Made by a program: the position numbers and the translations under genes. A stretch of DNA of 40,066 nucleotides. Origin: DATGLG01 sp035294245 (lineage in GTDB: Bacteria; Pseudomonadota; Alphaproteobacteria; JACZXZ01). Shown one piece after another: positions 16,335-23,441 of this stretch (position 1 is the first letter of the stretch; every line of letters starts with the position of its first letter). The stretch lies in contig DATGLG010000013.1 of NCBI GenBank assembly GCA_035294245.1, positions 1 to 40,066 on the forward strand. Direction: 5' to 3'. Below the pieces are notes generated by a model. The model did no database searches. It was not told where the DNA came from and worked only from the letters and a program-made list of their open reading frames with translations.

Positions 16335-17012
16335 ATGGAAGATGATCAGCTTTCGGCTCTCCGGGCCATCATGATCCAGGAGATCGCCGCCCACGCGCGG
16401 TTTGCCCGCGACCATATCGGGAAAAGCGTCCTCGATCCTGCGGTGATGGAGGCGCTTGCCAAGGTGCCGCGCCACGACTTCGTGCCGGTCGAGCTCAAGT
16501 CCTACGCCTATACCGACTCGCCCCTGCCGATCGGCTATGGCAAGACGATCTCGCAGCCCTTCATCGTGGCGCTGATGACCGACCTCCTCGAGCTCAAGCC
16601 CGAGGATAAGGTGCTCGAGATCGGCACGGGCCTCGGTTATCAGGCGGCCGTCCTTGCCGAGCTCGCGGGCGAGGTCTATTCCGTCGAGATCGTCGAGGAG
16701 CTGGCCCGAGACGCGCGCATCCGTCTCTCGCGCGGCGGCTACCGCAACGTGCACCTCAAGCTCGGCGACGGCTATTACGGCTGGCCCGAGCATGCCGGCT
16801 ACGACAAGGTGATCGCGACCGCGGCTCCCGACCTTGTGCCGCCGCCGCTTCTTGGGCAACTCAAGCCCGGCGGCCGCATGGTGATCCCCGCCGGCATGCC
16901 CGAGGCCCAGCAGCTCATGCTCGTGGTCAAGGATTGGCAAGGCCGGGTCACCATGCGCGAAATGCTCCCGGTACGCTTCTCCGCCTTCGAGCCGGGAGAT
17001 CGGGACGGATGA
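16335..17012 (+). CDS. pcm: Protein-L-isoaspartate O-methyltransferase
   Basis: 225 residues, preceded by GAGGTGAAGG. The substrate-binding motif LPIGYGKTISQPFIVALMTDLL and the SAM motif VLEIGTGLGYQAAVLAEL are nearly textbook for this family, and YDKVIATAAP follows as motif II. The enzyme methylates isoaspartyl residues in aged proteins so they can revert to aspartate. It is cytoplasmic. It appears monocistronic; the next gene is convergent. Confidence 0.95.
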   Translation: MEDDQLSALRAIMIQEIAAHARFARDHIGKSVLDPAVMEALAKVPRHDFVPVELKSYAYTDSPLPIGYGKTISQPFIVALMTDLLELKPEDKVLEIGTGLGYQAAVLAELAGEVYSVEIVEELARDARIRLSRGGYRNVHLKLGDGYYGWPEHAGYDKVIATAAPDLVPPPLLGQLKPGGRMVIPAGMPEAQQLMLVVKDWQGRVTMREMLPVRFSAFEPGDRDG

Positions 17013-17085
17013 GGAAAGGAGACGACGCGCGCGGCCGATCTTCGTCCGCCCCTGCTAACGGCCGACCCCGTGCCGTGACCGGCCG

Positions 17086-18111
17086 CTATTCCGCGGCGAG
17101 GCGGCGAGCGGCGATGCCCGCATGCTCCTCGGCCATCACCTTGTCGAGGAGCTTGGTGCAGGCATAGACGGCGGTGATCGCGGGTGTCGGCGTCCCGGTG
17201 AGCTCGCCGAGCTCGACGATCGCTCCCACCAGCGCCTCGACCTCGAGGGCGCGCCCGGCCTCCACGTCCTGCAGCATCGAGGTCTTGTGCTTGCCCACCC
17301 CCTCGGCGCCGGCGATGCGCTTCTCGATGGTGTGGCGGAAGGTGATGCCGAGCTTGCCCGCGATCGCCTGCGCCTCCTCCATCATGCGGGCGGCGAGGGC
17401 GCGGGTGAGCGCAAACCGGCAGATGTCGACGAGGGTCGCGTGGGTGAGTGCGGAGATCGGGTTGAAGGAGAGATTGCCCCAGGCCTTGAGCCAGATCTCG
17501 GCGCGGATGTTGTCGAGGATGAAGGACTTGAACCCCGCGCTGATCAGCATCTGGGAGATCATCTCGACGCGGTTGCTCTTGCTGCCGTCGAGCTCGCCCA
17601 CGGGGAAGCGGTCTCCTTCGACATGCTTGACGATGCCGGGAGCCGTGACCTCGCCCGCGGGATAGACGACGCAGCCGATGATGCGCTCGGCGGCGATTGC
17701 CCTCTCGATGGCGCCGTCGGGATCGACCGAGGCAAGACGCCGGCCGTCGAGCGGCCCGCCATGCTTTTGGAAATACCACCAGGGGATGCCGTTCTGCACG
17801 GTCAGGACGATGGTGTCCTTGCCGAAGAGCTTGCCCAGCGCAGGGGCGACGCGGGAAATCTGATGCGCCTTCACGGCAAGAATGACGACATCCTGCGGCC
17901 CCGGCTCGGCCATGTCGGCGGTCGCTTTGATCTCCTTGGCGACAAGGGTCTCGCCGCCATGCATCAGAAGCTTCAGGCCGTCGCGGTTGATGGCGTCGCG
18001 ATGGGCAGCATTTGTTTCGATGAAGGTGACGCGCTCGCCGGCGAGCGCCAGCTTGCCGCCCAGCAGGCCGCCGATGGCGCCGGCCCCGACGACGCAGATT
18101 TTCATGGCCAT
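17086..18111 (-). CDS. Ketopantoate reductase family protein (2-dehydropantoate 2-reductase-like)
   Basis: 341 residues from ATG 18111, preceded by AAGGAAGGAAA; a start 45 bp further upstream is less likely. The N-terminal NADP-binding motif KICVVGAGAIGGLLGGKLA is followed by VLTVQNGIPWWYF and the C-terminal catalytic-lysine region RAEIWLKAWGNLSFNPISALTHATL. Family members reduce ketopantoate to pantoate, but many paralogues serve other 2-keto acid or catabolic steps. It lies 55 bp downstream of the FAH-family gene on the same strand. That partnership points to a catabolic role rather than coenzyme A synthesis, hence no panE symbol. Confidence 0.88.
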   Translation of the reverse strand: MAMKICVVGAGAIGGLLGGKLALAGERVTFIETNAAHRDAINRDGLKLLMHGGETLVAKEIKATADMAEPGPQDVVILAVKAHQISRVAPALGKLFGKDTIVLTVQNGIPWWYFQKHGGPLDGRRLASVDPDGAIERAIAAERIIGCVVYPAGEVTAPGIVKHVEGDRFPVGELDGSKSNRVEMISQMLISAGFKSFILDNIRAEIWLKAWGNLSFNPISALTHATLVDICRFALTRALAARMMEEAQAIAGKLGITFRHTIEKRIAGAEGVGKHKTSMLQDVEAGRALEVEALVGAIVELGELTGTPTPAITAVYACTKLLDKVMAEEHAGIAARRLAAE

Positions 18112-18166
18112 GGCCGTTTCCTTCCTTGTCTGGCTATTTTGCTCCTGTGGCGACACACGCCATCGC

Positions 18167-18934
18167 TCATTCCATGGTATTGGCGAGAGTGCCGATGCCG
18201 TCGATCGCGATCTCGATCCTGCTTCCAGGCTTCATCGTGCCTGCGCCGAGGGAGGTGCCGCAGGCGATGATGTCGCCGGGCAGAAGAGTCATGTCCCGTG
18301 AGATCAGGCTCACGAGGCGCGCCGGCTTGAAAAACATATCGGCGACGGGATAGTTCTGCCGCTCTTCGCCATTCAGCAGGCTGCGGATCGTGAGCGCCTC
18401 AGCATTGAGGCCCGTCGCGATGGCGGGGCCGAAGACGCCGAAGCCGTCGAAGCTCTTCGCTCGCGTCCACTGGGCGAAGGACGGGTCCTTGTTGAGGAGA
18501 TCGAAGGCGGTCACGTCGTTGACGCAGGTATAGCCGAAGATATGGTCCGCCGCCGCGGCCTCGGACACTGCTTTGCAGCGCCGGCCGATGACGATGCCGA
18601 GCTCGCCCTCGAAGATGACGCGGCCATCATAGCCGGGCGGCCGCGGGATCGGCGCCCCCGTCGGGTGGAAGGCGCTGCCGGCTTTGAGGAAATAGAGCGG
18701 CTCGGACGGCGTGGCAAAATTGAACTTCGCCGCCAGCGCGTGGAAATTGTTCCACAGGCAGATCATCTTGCTCGGCTGGCACGGCGTGAGCAGGGTGACC
18801 GTTTCCAGGGGAAGGCTGCGACCGGTGGGCCGCGCGCCGGCGAAGAGGTCGCCCTCATGCACCGCGATCGTGTCGCCCTCCAGGCTGCCGAAGCCCGTTC
18901 TGCCGCTTTCCGCGAAGCGCACCCACCGCGTCAT
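18167..18934 (-). CDS. Fumarylacetoacetate hydrolase family protein
   Basis: 255 residues from ATG 18934, preceded by GGGAGGG; an in-frame extension to 19078 covers the divergent promoter region and is rejected. The metal-binding E-x-E and D of the family appear as VIFEGELGIVIG and YTCVNDVTAFD. The C-terminal LLPGDIIACGTSLGAGTMKPG matches the conserved GDxIxxGTxxG segment. Members hydrolyse or decarboxylate beta-diketo and 2-oxo-enol acids in aromatic and sugar-acid breakdown. It is the first gene of a pair with the ketopantoate-reductase-like gene, with a 15-bp palindrome just upstream. Confidence 0.9.
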   Translation of the reverse strand: MTRWVRFAESGRTGFGSLEGDTIAVHEGDLFAGARPTGRSLPLETVTLLTPCQPSKMICLWNNFHALAAKFNFATPSEPLYFLKAGSAFHPTGAPIPRPPGYDGRVIFEGELGIVIGRRCKAVSEAAAADHIFGYTCVNDVTAFDLLNKDPSFAQWTRAKSFDGFGVFGPAIATGLNAEALTIRSLLNGEERQNYPVADMFFKPARLVSLISRDMTLLPGDIIACGTSLGAGTMKPGSRIEIAIDGIGTLANTME

Positions 18935-18953
18935 CCCGACCCTCCCAGATTTT

Positions 18954-18968
18954 TGAAAACCGTTTTCA
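18954..18968. promoter_or_regulatory. Palindromic operator candidate upstream of the FAH-family gene
   Basis: TGAAAACCGTTTTCA is a perfect inverted repeat with 7-bp arms around a central C. It begins 20 bp upstream of the FAH-family start codon, in the divergent gap towards the metallo-beta-lactamase gene. The half-site resembles operators of LacI-family sugar or acid catabolism regulators. No such regulator is encoded nearby, so it would act in trans. Confidence 0.5.
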
Positions 18969-19076
18969 CGATGCGGATGTTGCCGCGTTTGCCGCCGCCG
19001 CGCAAGAGCGGCCGCGACGCGTGAACACCCTATTGCGGCGTGATAGGATGGCCCGTCTCCGCAGAGGGAGGTTGCC

Positions 19077-19940
19077 ATGGCGCACGGTCGGACGGCTGGG
19101 TGGCGGCGAGGCGTTCCCGATGACAGCGCGCATCCTCATCCGATCGCGGCACTGGTCGCAGCTCTGATCGCGGGCTTGCTGCTGCTTCTGTTGCCGCGCT
19201 TTGCCGTCGGCGCCTGCCTGCCCGTGGCGCGCGGGCCGAGTCTATTTCAGTTGGCGGTCGATGACGCGGCGCCGCGGCCGCCGCCGGGCAATGTGGCGCT
19301 GACCTTTCTCGGCCACGCCAGCTTTCTCATCGAGACCGCCGCGGGGGTGACGGCGGTCACCGATTACAACGGCGTCATCCGCCCGCCCGTCCTTCCCGAC
19401 ATCGTCACGATGAACAACGCCCACCCCCTGCATTACACGGATGATCCCGATCCCGGTATCAAATACGTGCTGCGCGGCTGGGATCCGGATGGCGGCCTGC
19501 CCAGGCACAACATCGTCTACAAGGATCTCCGGGTGCGCAACGTCCCCACCAATCTTCGCGACGAGGCGGGCGGCACGCGCTTCAACGGCAATTCCATCTT
19601 CGTCTTCGAGGCGGCAAATCTCTGCATCGCCCATCTCGGCCATCTCCACCATACGCTCACCGATGTGCATCTCGGCGAGCTCGGGCAGATCGACGTGCTG
19701 CTCGCTCCCGTCGACGGCGCCTATACGATGAGCCAGGCCGAGATGGCCGCGGTCGTCGCCGAGATCGCCGCGCCCCTCGTCATCCCCATGCATTATTTCA
19801 GCCAGGAGACGCTCGACCGCTTTCTTACGCGCATGAAGTCGACCCATGATGTCGTCGTCAGCCCGAGGGCGACCGTCCTCGTCTCCCGCGATTCGCTGCC
19901 GCGCGGCCGGCCTGAGGTCCTCGTGTTGCCGGGGAGCTGA
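19077..19940 (+). CDS. Metallo-beta-lactamase-fold hydrolase with N-terminal membrane anchor
   Basis: 287 residues, preceded by GAGGGAGG. Residues 23-45 are a hydrophobic anchor or uncleaved signal. The fold starts with VALTFLGHASFLIET and a VTDYN strand, as in UlaG-like proteins. Candidate metal ligands are H116, H119 and D122 (AHPLHYTD), H186 in IAHLGHLHH, D213 in APVDG and H239 in PMHYF. The first motif differs from the canonical H-x-H-x-D-H by spacing. UlaG-like relatives act on lactones or phosphoesters; the substrate here is unknown. It is divergent from the FAH pair and appears monocistronic. Confidence 0.82.
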   Translation: MAHGRTAGWRRGVPDDSAHPHPIAALVAALIAGLLLLLLPRFAVGACLPVARGPSLFQLAVDDAAPRPPPGNVALTFLGHASFLIETAAGVTAVTDYNGVIRPPVLPDIVTMNNAHPLHYTDDPDPGIKYVLRGWDPDGGLPRHNIVYKDLRVRNVPTNLRDEAGGTRFNGNSIFVFEAANLCIAHLGHLHHTLTDVHLGELGQIDVLLAPVDGAYTMSQAEMAAVVAEIAAPLVIPMHYFSQETLDRFLTRMKSTHDVVVSPRATVLVSRDSLPRGRPEVLVLPGS

Positions 19941-20043
19941 GGCGCATCGCCGCTCTGCGACGATCTTGATTGCCCGCGGCGGCACACGACATTCTAGGAA
20001 AATCGCGCACAAGTCGCCGTGACTTCACAATAAGCAAGCCAGG

Positions 20044-21222
20044 GTGAAAGGAATGCTGCAGCCACGCGAGAAGAGGCCGCCTGCATTGAGGAATCGGCCC
20101 GACTTCGAATGCATCGCCCTCCTGCTTCAAGGCGGGGGCGCCCTCGGCGCTTATCAGGGCGGCGTCTACCAGGCCTTGTGGGAAGCCGAGCTCGAGCCCG
20201 ACTGGGTGGCGGGCATCTCGATCGGCGCCATCAATGCCGCCATCATCGCCGGCAATCCGCGCGAGGCGCGCGTCGAGAGGCTGCGCGCCTTTTGGGAGCT
20301 TGTCACCGGCGGCCCCCTCGGCCGCTGGGCCGACGGGTTCGAGGCGCTGCAGGTCAAGGGCAATGACGCGCGCAGCCTCTTCAACCAGATGAGCGCTTCC
20401 TACGCGCTCGTGGGCGGAGCACCCGGCTTCTTCACGCCGCGCGTCCCGCCGCCGTGGCTCTATCCCACCGGCGCCAAGGAGGCGACGAGCTATTACGATA
20501 CGAAGGACCTCAAGGCCACGCTCGAGCGCCTAGTCGATTTCGACCGCATCAATGCCGACGGGATGCGCTTCAGCGTCGGCGCCGTCAATGTGCGCAGCGG
20601 CAACTTCGTCTATTTTGACACCCTCACCCACACGATCCGCCCGGAGCATGTCATGGCAAGCGGAGCCTTGCCCCCGGGATTCCCGGCGATCGAGATCGAG
20701 GGCGAGTATTACTGGGATGGCGGCCTCGTCTCCAATACGCCGCTCAATTGGGTCGTCAACGGTCCGCGCCAGGACACGCTCGCCTTTCAGGTCGATCTCT
20801 GGAGCGCGCGCGGCGAGTTTCCCGGCAACCTTCCCGAGGTAATGGTGCGGCAGAAGGAGATCCAATATTCGAGCCGGACCCGCCTCAATACCGACAACTT
20901 CAAGCAGACCCAGCGCGTGCGCTGCGCCCTCGCGAGGCTCCTCGATCGTCTGCCCGACGAATTGCGGGACGACCCGGAGACCGAGGTGCTGCGCTCCTTC
21001 GCCGACCACAAGGTTTACAACATTGTGCACTTGATCTACCGCGCGAAGCGCTATGAGGGGGATTCCAAAGATTACGAGTTCTCCCGCGTCAGCATGGAGG
21101 AGCATTGGCGCGCCGGCTATAACGATACCGTGCGCACCCTGCGCCATCCCGAGGTGCTCGAGCGTCCCCACACCCTCGAGGGAGTGGCTACCTTCGACAT
21201 CGCGACCGACGGCCGTGAATAG
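20044..21222 (+). CDS. Patatin-like phospholipase with C-terminal extension (DUF3734 type)
   Basis: 392 residues. The oxyanion loop is GGGALG (30-35), the nucleophile is S59 in G57-I-S-I-G61, and the catalytic aspartate is D225 in D-G-G. The full Ser-Asp dyad makes lipid acyl hydrolase activity likely. The C-terminal 120 residues (QKEIQYSSRTRLNTDNFKQTQ, then VHLIYRAKRYEGDSKDYEFSR) match the extension found in a bacterial patatin subgroup. No signal peptide is visible. The gene stands alone and converges on pstS. Confidence 0.9.
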   Translation: MKGMLQPREKRPPALRNRPDFECIALLLQGGGALGAYQGGVYQALWEAELEPDWVAGISIGAINAAIIAGNPREARVERLRAFWELVTGGPLGRWADGFEALQVKGNDARSLFNQMSASYALVGGAPGFFTPRVPPPWLYPTGAKEATSYYDTKDLKATLERLVDFDRINADGMRFSVGAVNVRSGNFVYFDTLTHTIRPEHVMASGALPPGFPAIEIEGEYYWDGGLVSNTPLNWVVNGPRQDTLAFQVDLWSARGEFPGNLPEVMVRQKEIQYSSRTRLNTDNFKQTQRVRCALARLLDRLPDELRDDPETEVLRSFADHKVYNIVHLIYRAKRYEGDSKDYEFSRVSMEEHWRAGYNDTVRTLRHPEVLERPHTLEGVATFDIATDGRE

Positions 21223-21270
21223 GGAAGGGTAGCCGTGAGGCTACATCTCATGGGGCGACCGCCGCGAAAA

Positions 21271-21293
21271 GGGCGGAAGCTGAGCTTCCGCCC
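21271..21293 (-). terminator. Intrinsic terminator of pstS
   Basis: Inverted repeat GGGCGGAAGCT / AGCTTCCGCCC around one base (practical stem 9 bp, loop CTGAG). On the minus strand it is followed by TTTTCGC, so it reads as a rho-independent terminator about 30 bp after the pstS stop. It may also block read-through from the convergent patatin gene. Confidence 0.75.
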
Positions 21294-21322
21294 TCGGTGG
21301 GCGATCGCCGGGGCGGGCTCGT

Positions 21323-22375
21323 CTAGTTGGTTGCGCCGGGAGACCAGGCGCCGCCGAGGTCTTTCGCCCAGCTCGCCTCGATCTGCGCGATCACCGGGGC
21401 AGGCAGCGGTACGTAATCGAGCTGCACCGCTTCCTGCTCTCCATGCCGCAGGCACCAGTCGAGGAATTTGAGCACCAGCTTGTTCTGCGCGGGAGCGCCA
21501 TCCTTGCGCAGCAACATGTAGGTCGCTGCCGTGATCGGCCAGCTCTTTGCACCCGGCTGATCGGTGAGGATCAGGTAGAAATCCTGCGCCTTGCTGAAAT
21601 CGGCATTGCCCGCCGCGGCCTGGAAGGCGTCCATCGTGGGCTTCACGCGCTGGCCATCCTTGTTGACCATGTCCGTGTAGGTCAGGTGGTTCTGGGTGGC
21701 GTAGGCGTATTCGACATAGCCGATGGCGCCGTCGACCTGCTGCACATAGGAGGCGACTCCGGCATTGCCCTTGCCGCCGACGCCGGTCGGCCATGCGACC
21801 GAGGTGTCGTCACCGACCTTCGCCGCCCACTCGGGACTCGCCTTGGCGAGATAATTGGTGAAATTGAAGGTCGTGCCCGAGCCGTCGGAACGGTGCACGA
21901 CCGTGATCGCCGTGTGAGGCAGCTTGGCGCTTGGGTTGAGCTTGCTGATCGCCGGATCATCCCACGTCTTAATCTTGCCGAGGTAAATCTCGGCGAGAGT
22001 CTTGCCGTCGAAGACCAGCTCACCCGCCGTGATCCCCTTAACATTGACCACCGGCACGATCGAGATGATCACCTGGGGAAACTGCACGAGGTGGTTCTTC
22101 TCCAGATCCTCGGGCTTGAGGGGCATGTCTGTATTGGCGAAGAGGACGGTCTTGGATTCGATCTGCTTGATGCCGCCGCCCGAGCCGATCGGCTGGTAAT
22201 TGATCGAGTCGCCCACCAGCTTGGCATAGACGTTCGCCCATTTTGAGAGCACCGGGTAGATCGCGGTGCCGCCGGCGCCCGTCAGGGTCGCAGCGTCCGC
22301 CGGAATGGAAACCGGCAGGGCGAAAGCGAGCCCCAGGGCCACCGCCGCGATTGCCGTCACCACTGTCTTTCTCAT
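21323..22375 (-). CDS. pstS: Phosphate ABC transporter periplasmic binding protein
   Basis: 350 residues with a Sec signal peptide (residues 1-28, cleavage near ADAATL). The mature start LTGAGGTAIYPVLSKW and NYQPIGSGGGIKQIES, then HRSDGSGTTFNFTNYL, are the phosphate-binding loops of PstS. GAIGYVEYAYATQN and PITAATYMLLRKD are also family-typical. It captures inorganic phosphate for PstCAB. No pstC, pstA, pstB or phoU lies next to it, so it is a solitary copy; the transporter core must be elsewhere. A possible Pho box lies about 100 bp upstream, and a terminator follows. Confidence 0.95.
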   Translation of the reverse strand: MRKTVVTAIAAVALGLAFALPVSIPADAATLTGAGGTAIYPVLSKWANVYAKLVGDSINYQPIGSGGGIKQIESKTVLFANTDMPLKPEDLEKNHLVQFPQVIISIVPVVNVKGITAGELVFDGKTLAEIYLGKIKTWDDPAISKLNPSAKLPHTAITVVHRSDGSGTTFNFTNYLAKASPEWAAKVGDDTSVAWPTGVGGKGNAGVASYVQQVDGAIGYVEYAYATQNHLTYTDMVNKDGQRVKPTMDAFQAAAGNADFSKAQDFYLILTDQPGAKSWPITAATYMLLRKDGAPAQNKLVLKFLDWCLRHGEQEAVQLDYVPLPAPVIAQIEASWAKDLGGAWSPGATN

Positions 22376-22472
22376 CTTGCGCCTCCTCTGCGCGCGGAAG
22401 GTCCGACCGGCCTATCCCGCGCGGCCATCGATGATCATCTCGCGGCAAGCTATCGGCATTTCATTGCGCTTT

Positions 22473-22491
22473 TGTGACGTCGCGGTGAGCG
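22473..22491 (-). promoter_or_regulatory. Weak Pho-box candidate upstream of pstS
   Basis: On the minus strand, two TCAC cores are repeated exactly 11 bp apart (cgcTCACcgcgacgTCACa). That matches the 11-bp period of PhoB half-sites, whose consensus is CTGTCAT/C. The flanking bases match only partly. It lies about 100 bp upstream of the pstS start, in the gap shared with the divergent stress-protein gene. Confidence 0.3.
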
Positions 22492-22604
22492 TATAAGATT
22501 ATTTTGTGTTGCCGCATCAGGAACACCGATCCTGTGTAGGGCATTTATTCGTCTCTGTCAGGACAGCCCGCGCCGAGGCCGGGCGTGCAATGGAGGACAC
22601 CCAC

Positions 22605-23441
22605 ATGTCATTCAAGAGCCTGCTCGTCCATGTCGACGATTCGAAGCATTGCTCTGCGCGCCTCGCCGTTGCGGCGAGCTTGGCACGCCGCTTCGAGGCG
22701 CATCTTACCGGTCTCTACATCTCGTCGCCGGTGGATGTCTCCCCTTTCCTTGCCGATCAATTTCCCCCCGGCATGCTCGATGAGGCCCATGCGCGCGTGG
22801 CGGAAGGTCGCGACAAGGCCAAGGCGCTGTTCGACAGCCAGGCTGCCGGGCTCGGCGCGCGCAGCGAATGGGTCGCGACGACCTCGAACGACCCGCCGAC
22901 CGTCATCACTCTTCACTCACGCTATGCCGATCTCACCATCCTCGGCCAAGTCGATCCCGACGCACCCAGCCACGGCCTCCCCGACCTGCCGGAACGGGTG
23001 GCTCTCGGTGCCGGTGGCCCGGTCTTGATCGTGCCATATGCGGGCCGTTTCGAGACTGTGGGCGAGCGCGTGATGGTCGCCTGGAATGCCAGCGCCCAGG
23101 CGGCGCGCGCCGTCCATGACGCCCTACCGATGCTCGGGCGCGCCAAGCAAGTCATCATCGTTGCAATCGCAACCGATGAAAGCGGCGGCGGCCTCGGCCC
23201 CGTTCCCGATATCGACATCAGGGCCTATCTTTCCCGCCACGGCATCGAGGCGGAGGTCAGCCGCATCCCGGGGGGCAAGGTGGGTCCCGGCGATCTTCTG
23301 CTCTCGCGGGCTGCCGACGAAGCCGTGGATTTGCTCGTGATGGGAGTCTATGGCCATTCGCGCGTTCGCGAGCTGGTGCTGGGCGGCGTCTCGCGCCAGA
23401 TCTTCGCCCAGATGACGCTGCCCGTTCTGATGTCCCATTAG
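22605..23441 (+). CDS. Tandem-domain universal stress protein (UspA family)
   Basis: 278 residues from ATG 22605, preceded by GGAGG; the open frame extends 99 bp upstream but without a ribosome site. It has two Usp domains. The first starts FKSLLVHVDDSKHC and has a degenerate nucleotide loop. The second starts near residue 155 (ERVMVAWNASAQAARAV) and keeps the ATP-binding G-x2-G-x9-G-S-type motif as GVYGHSRVRELVLGGVS. Such proteins support survival under starvation, oxygen or redox stress. It is divergent from pstS. Its stop codon overlaps that of the convergent TPR-glycosyltransferase gene. Confidence 0.9.
   Translation: MSFKSLLVHVDDSKHCSARLAVAASLARRFEAHLTGLYISSPVDVSPFLADQFPPGMLDEAHARVAEGRDKAKALFDSQAAGLGARSEWVATTSNDPPTVITLHSRYADLTILGQVDPDAPSHGLPDLPERVALGAGGPVLIVPYAGRFETVGERVMVAWNASAQAARAVHDALPMLGRAKQVIIVAIATDESGGGLGPVPDIDIRAYLSRHGIEAEVSRIPGGKVGPGDLLLSRAADEAVDLLVMGVYGHSRVRELVLGGVSRQIFAQMTLPVLMSH

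Noticed and set aside
17122..18270. 382-residue open frame on the plus strand
   Set aside because: It is antisense to the ketopantoate-reductase-like gene, and its composition is low-complexity (Asp/Gly/Leu/Arg).
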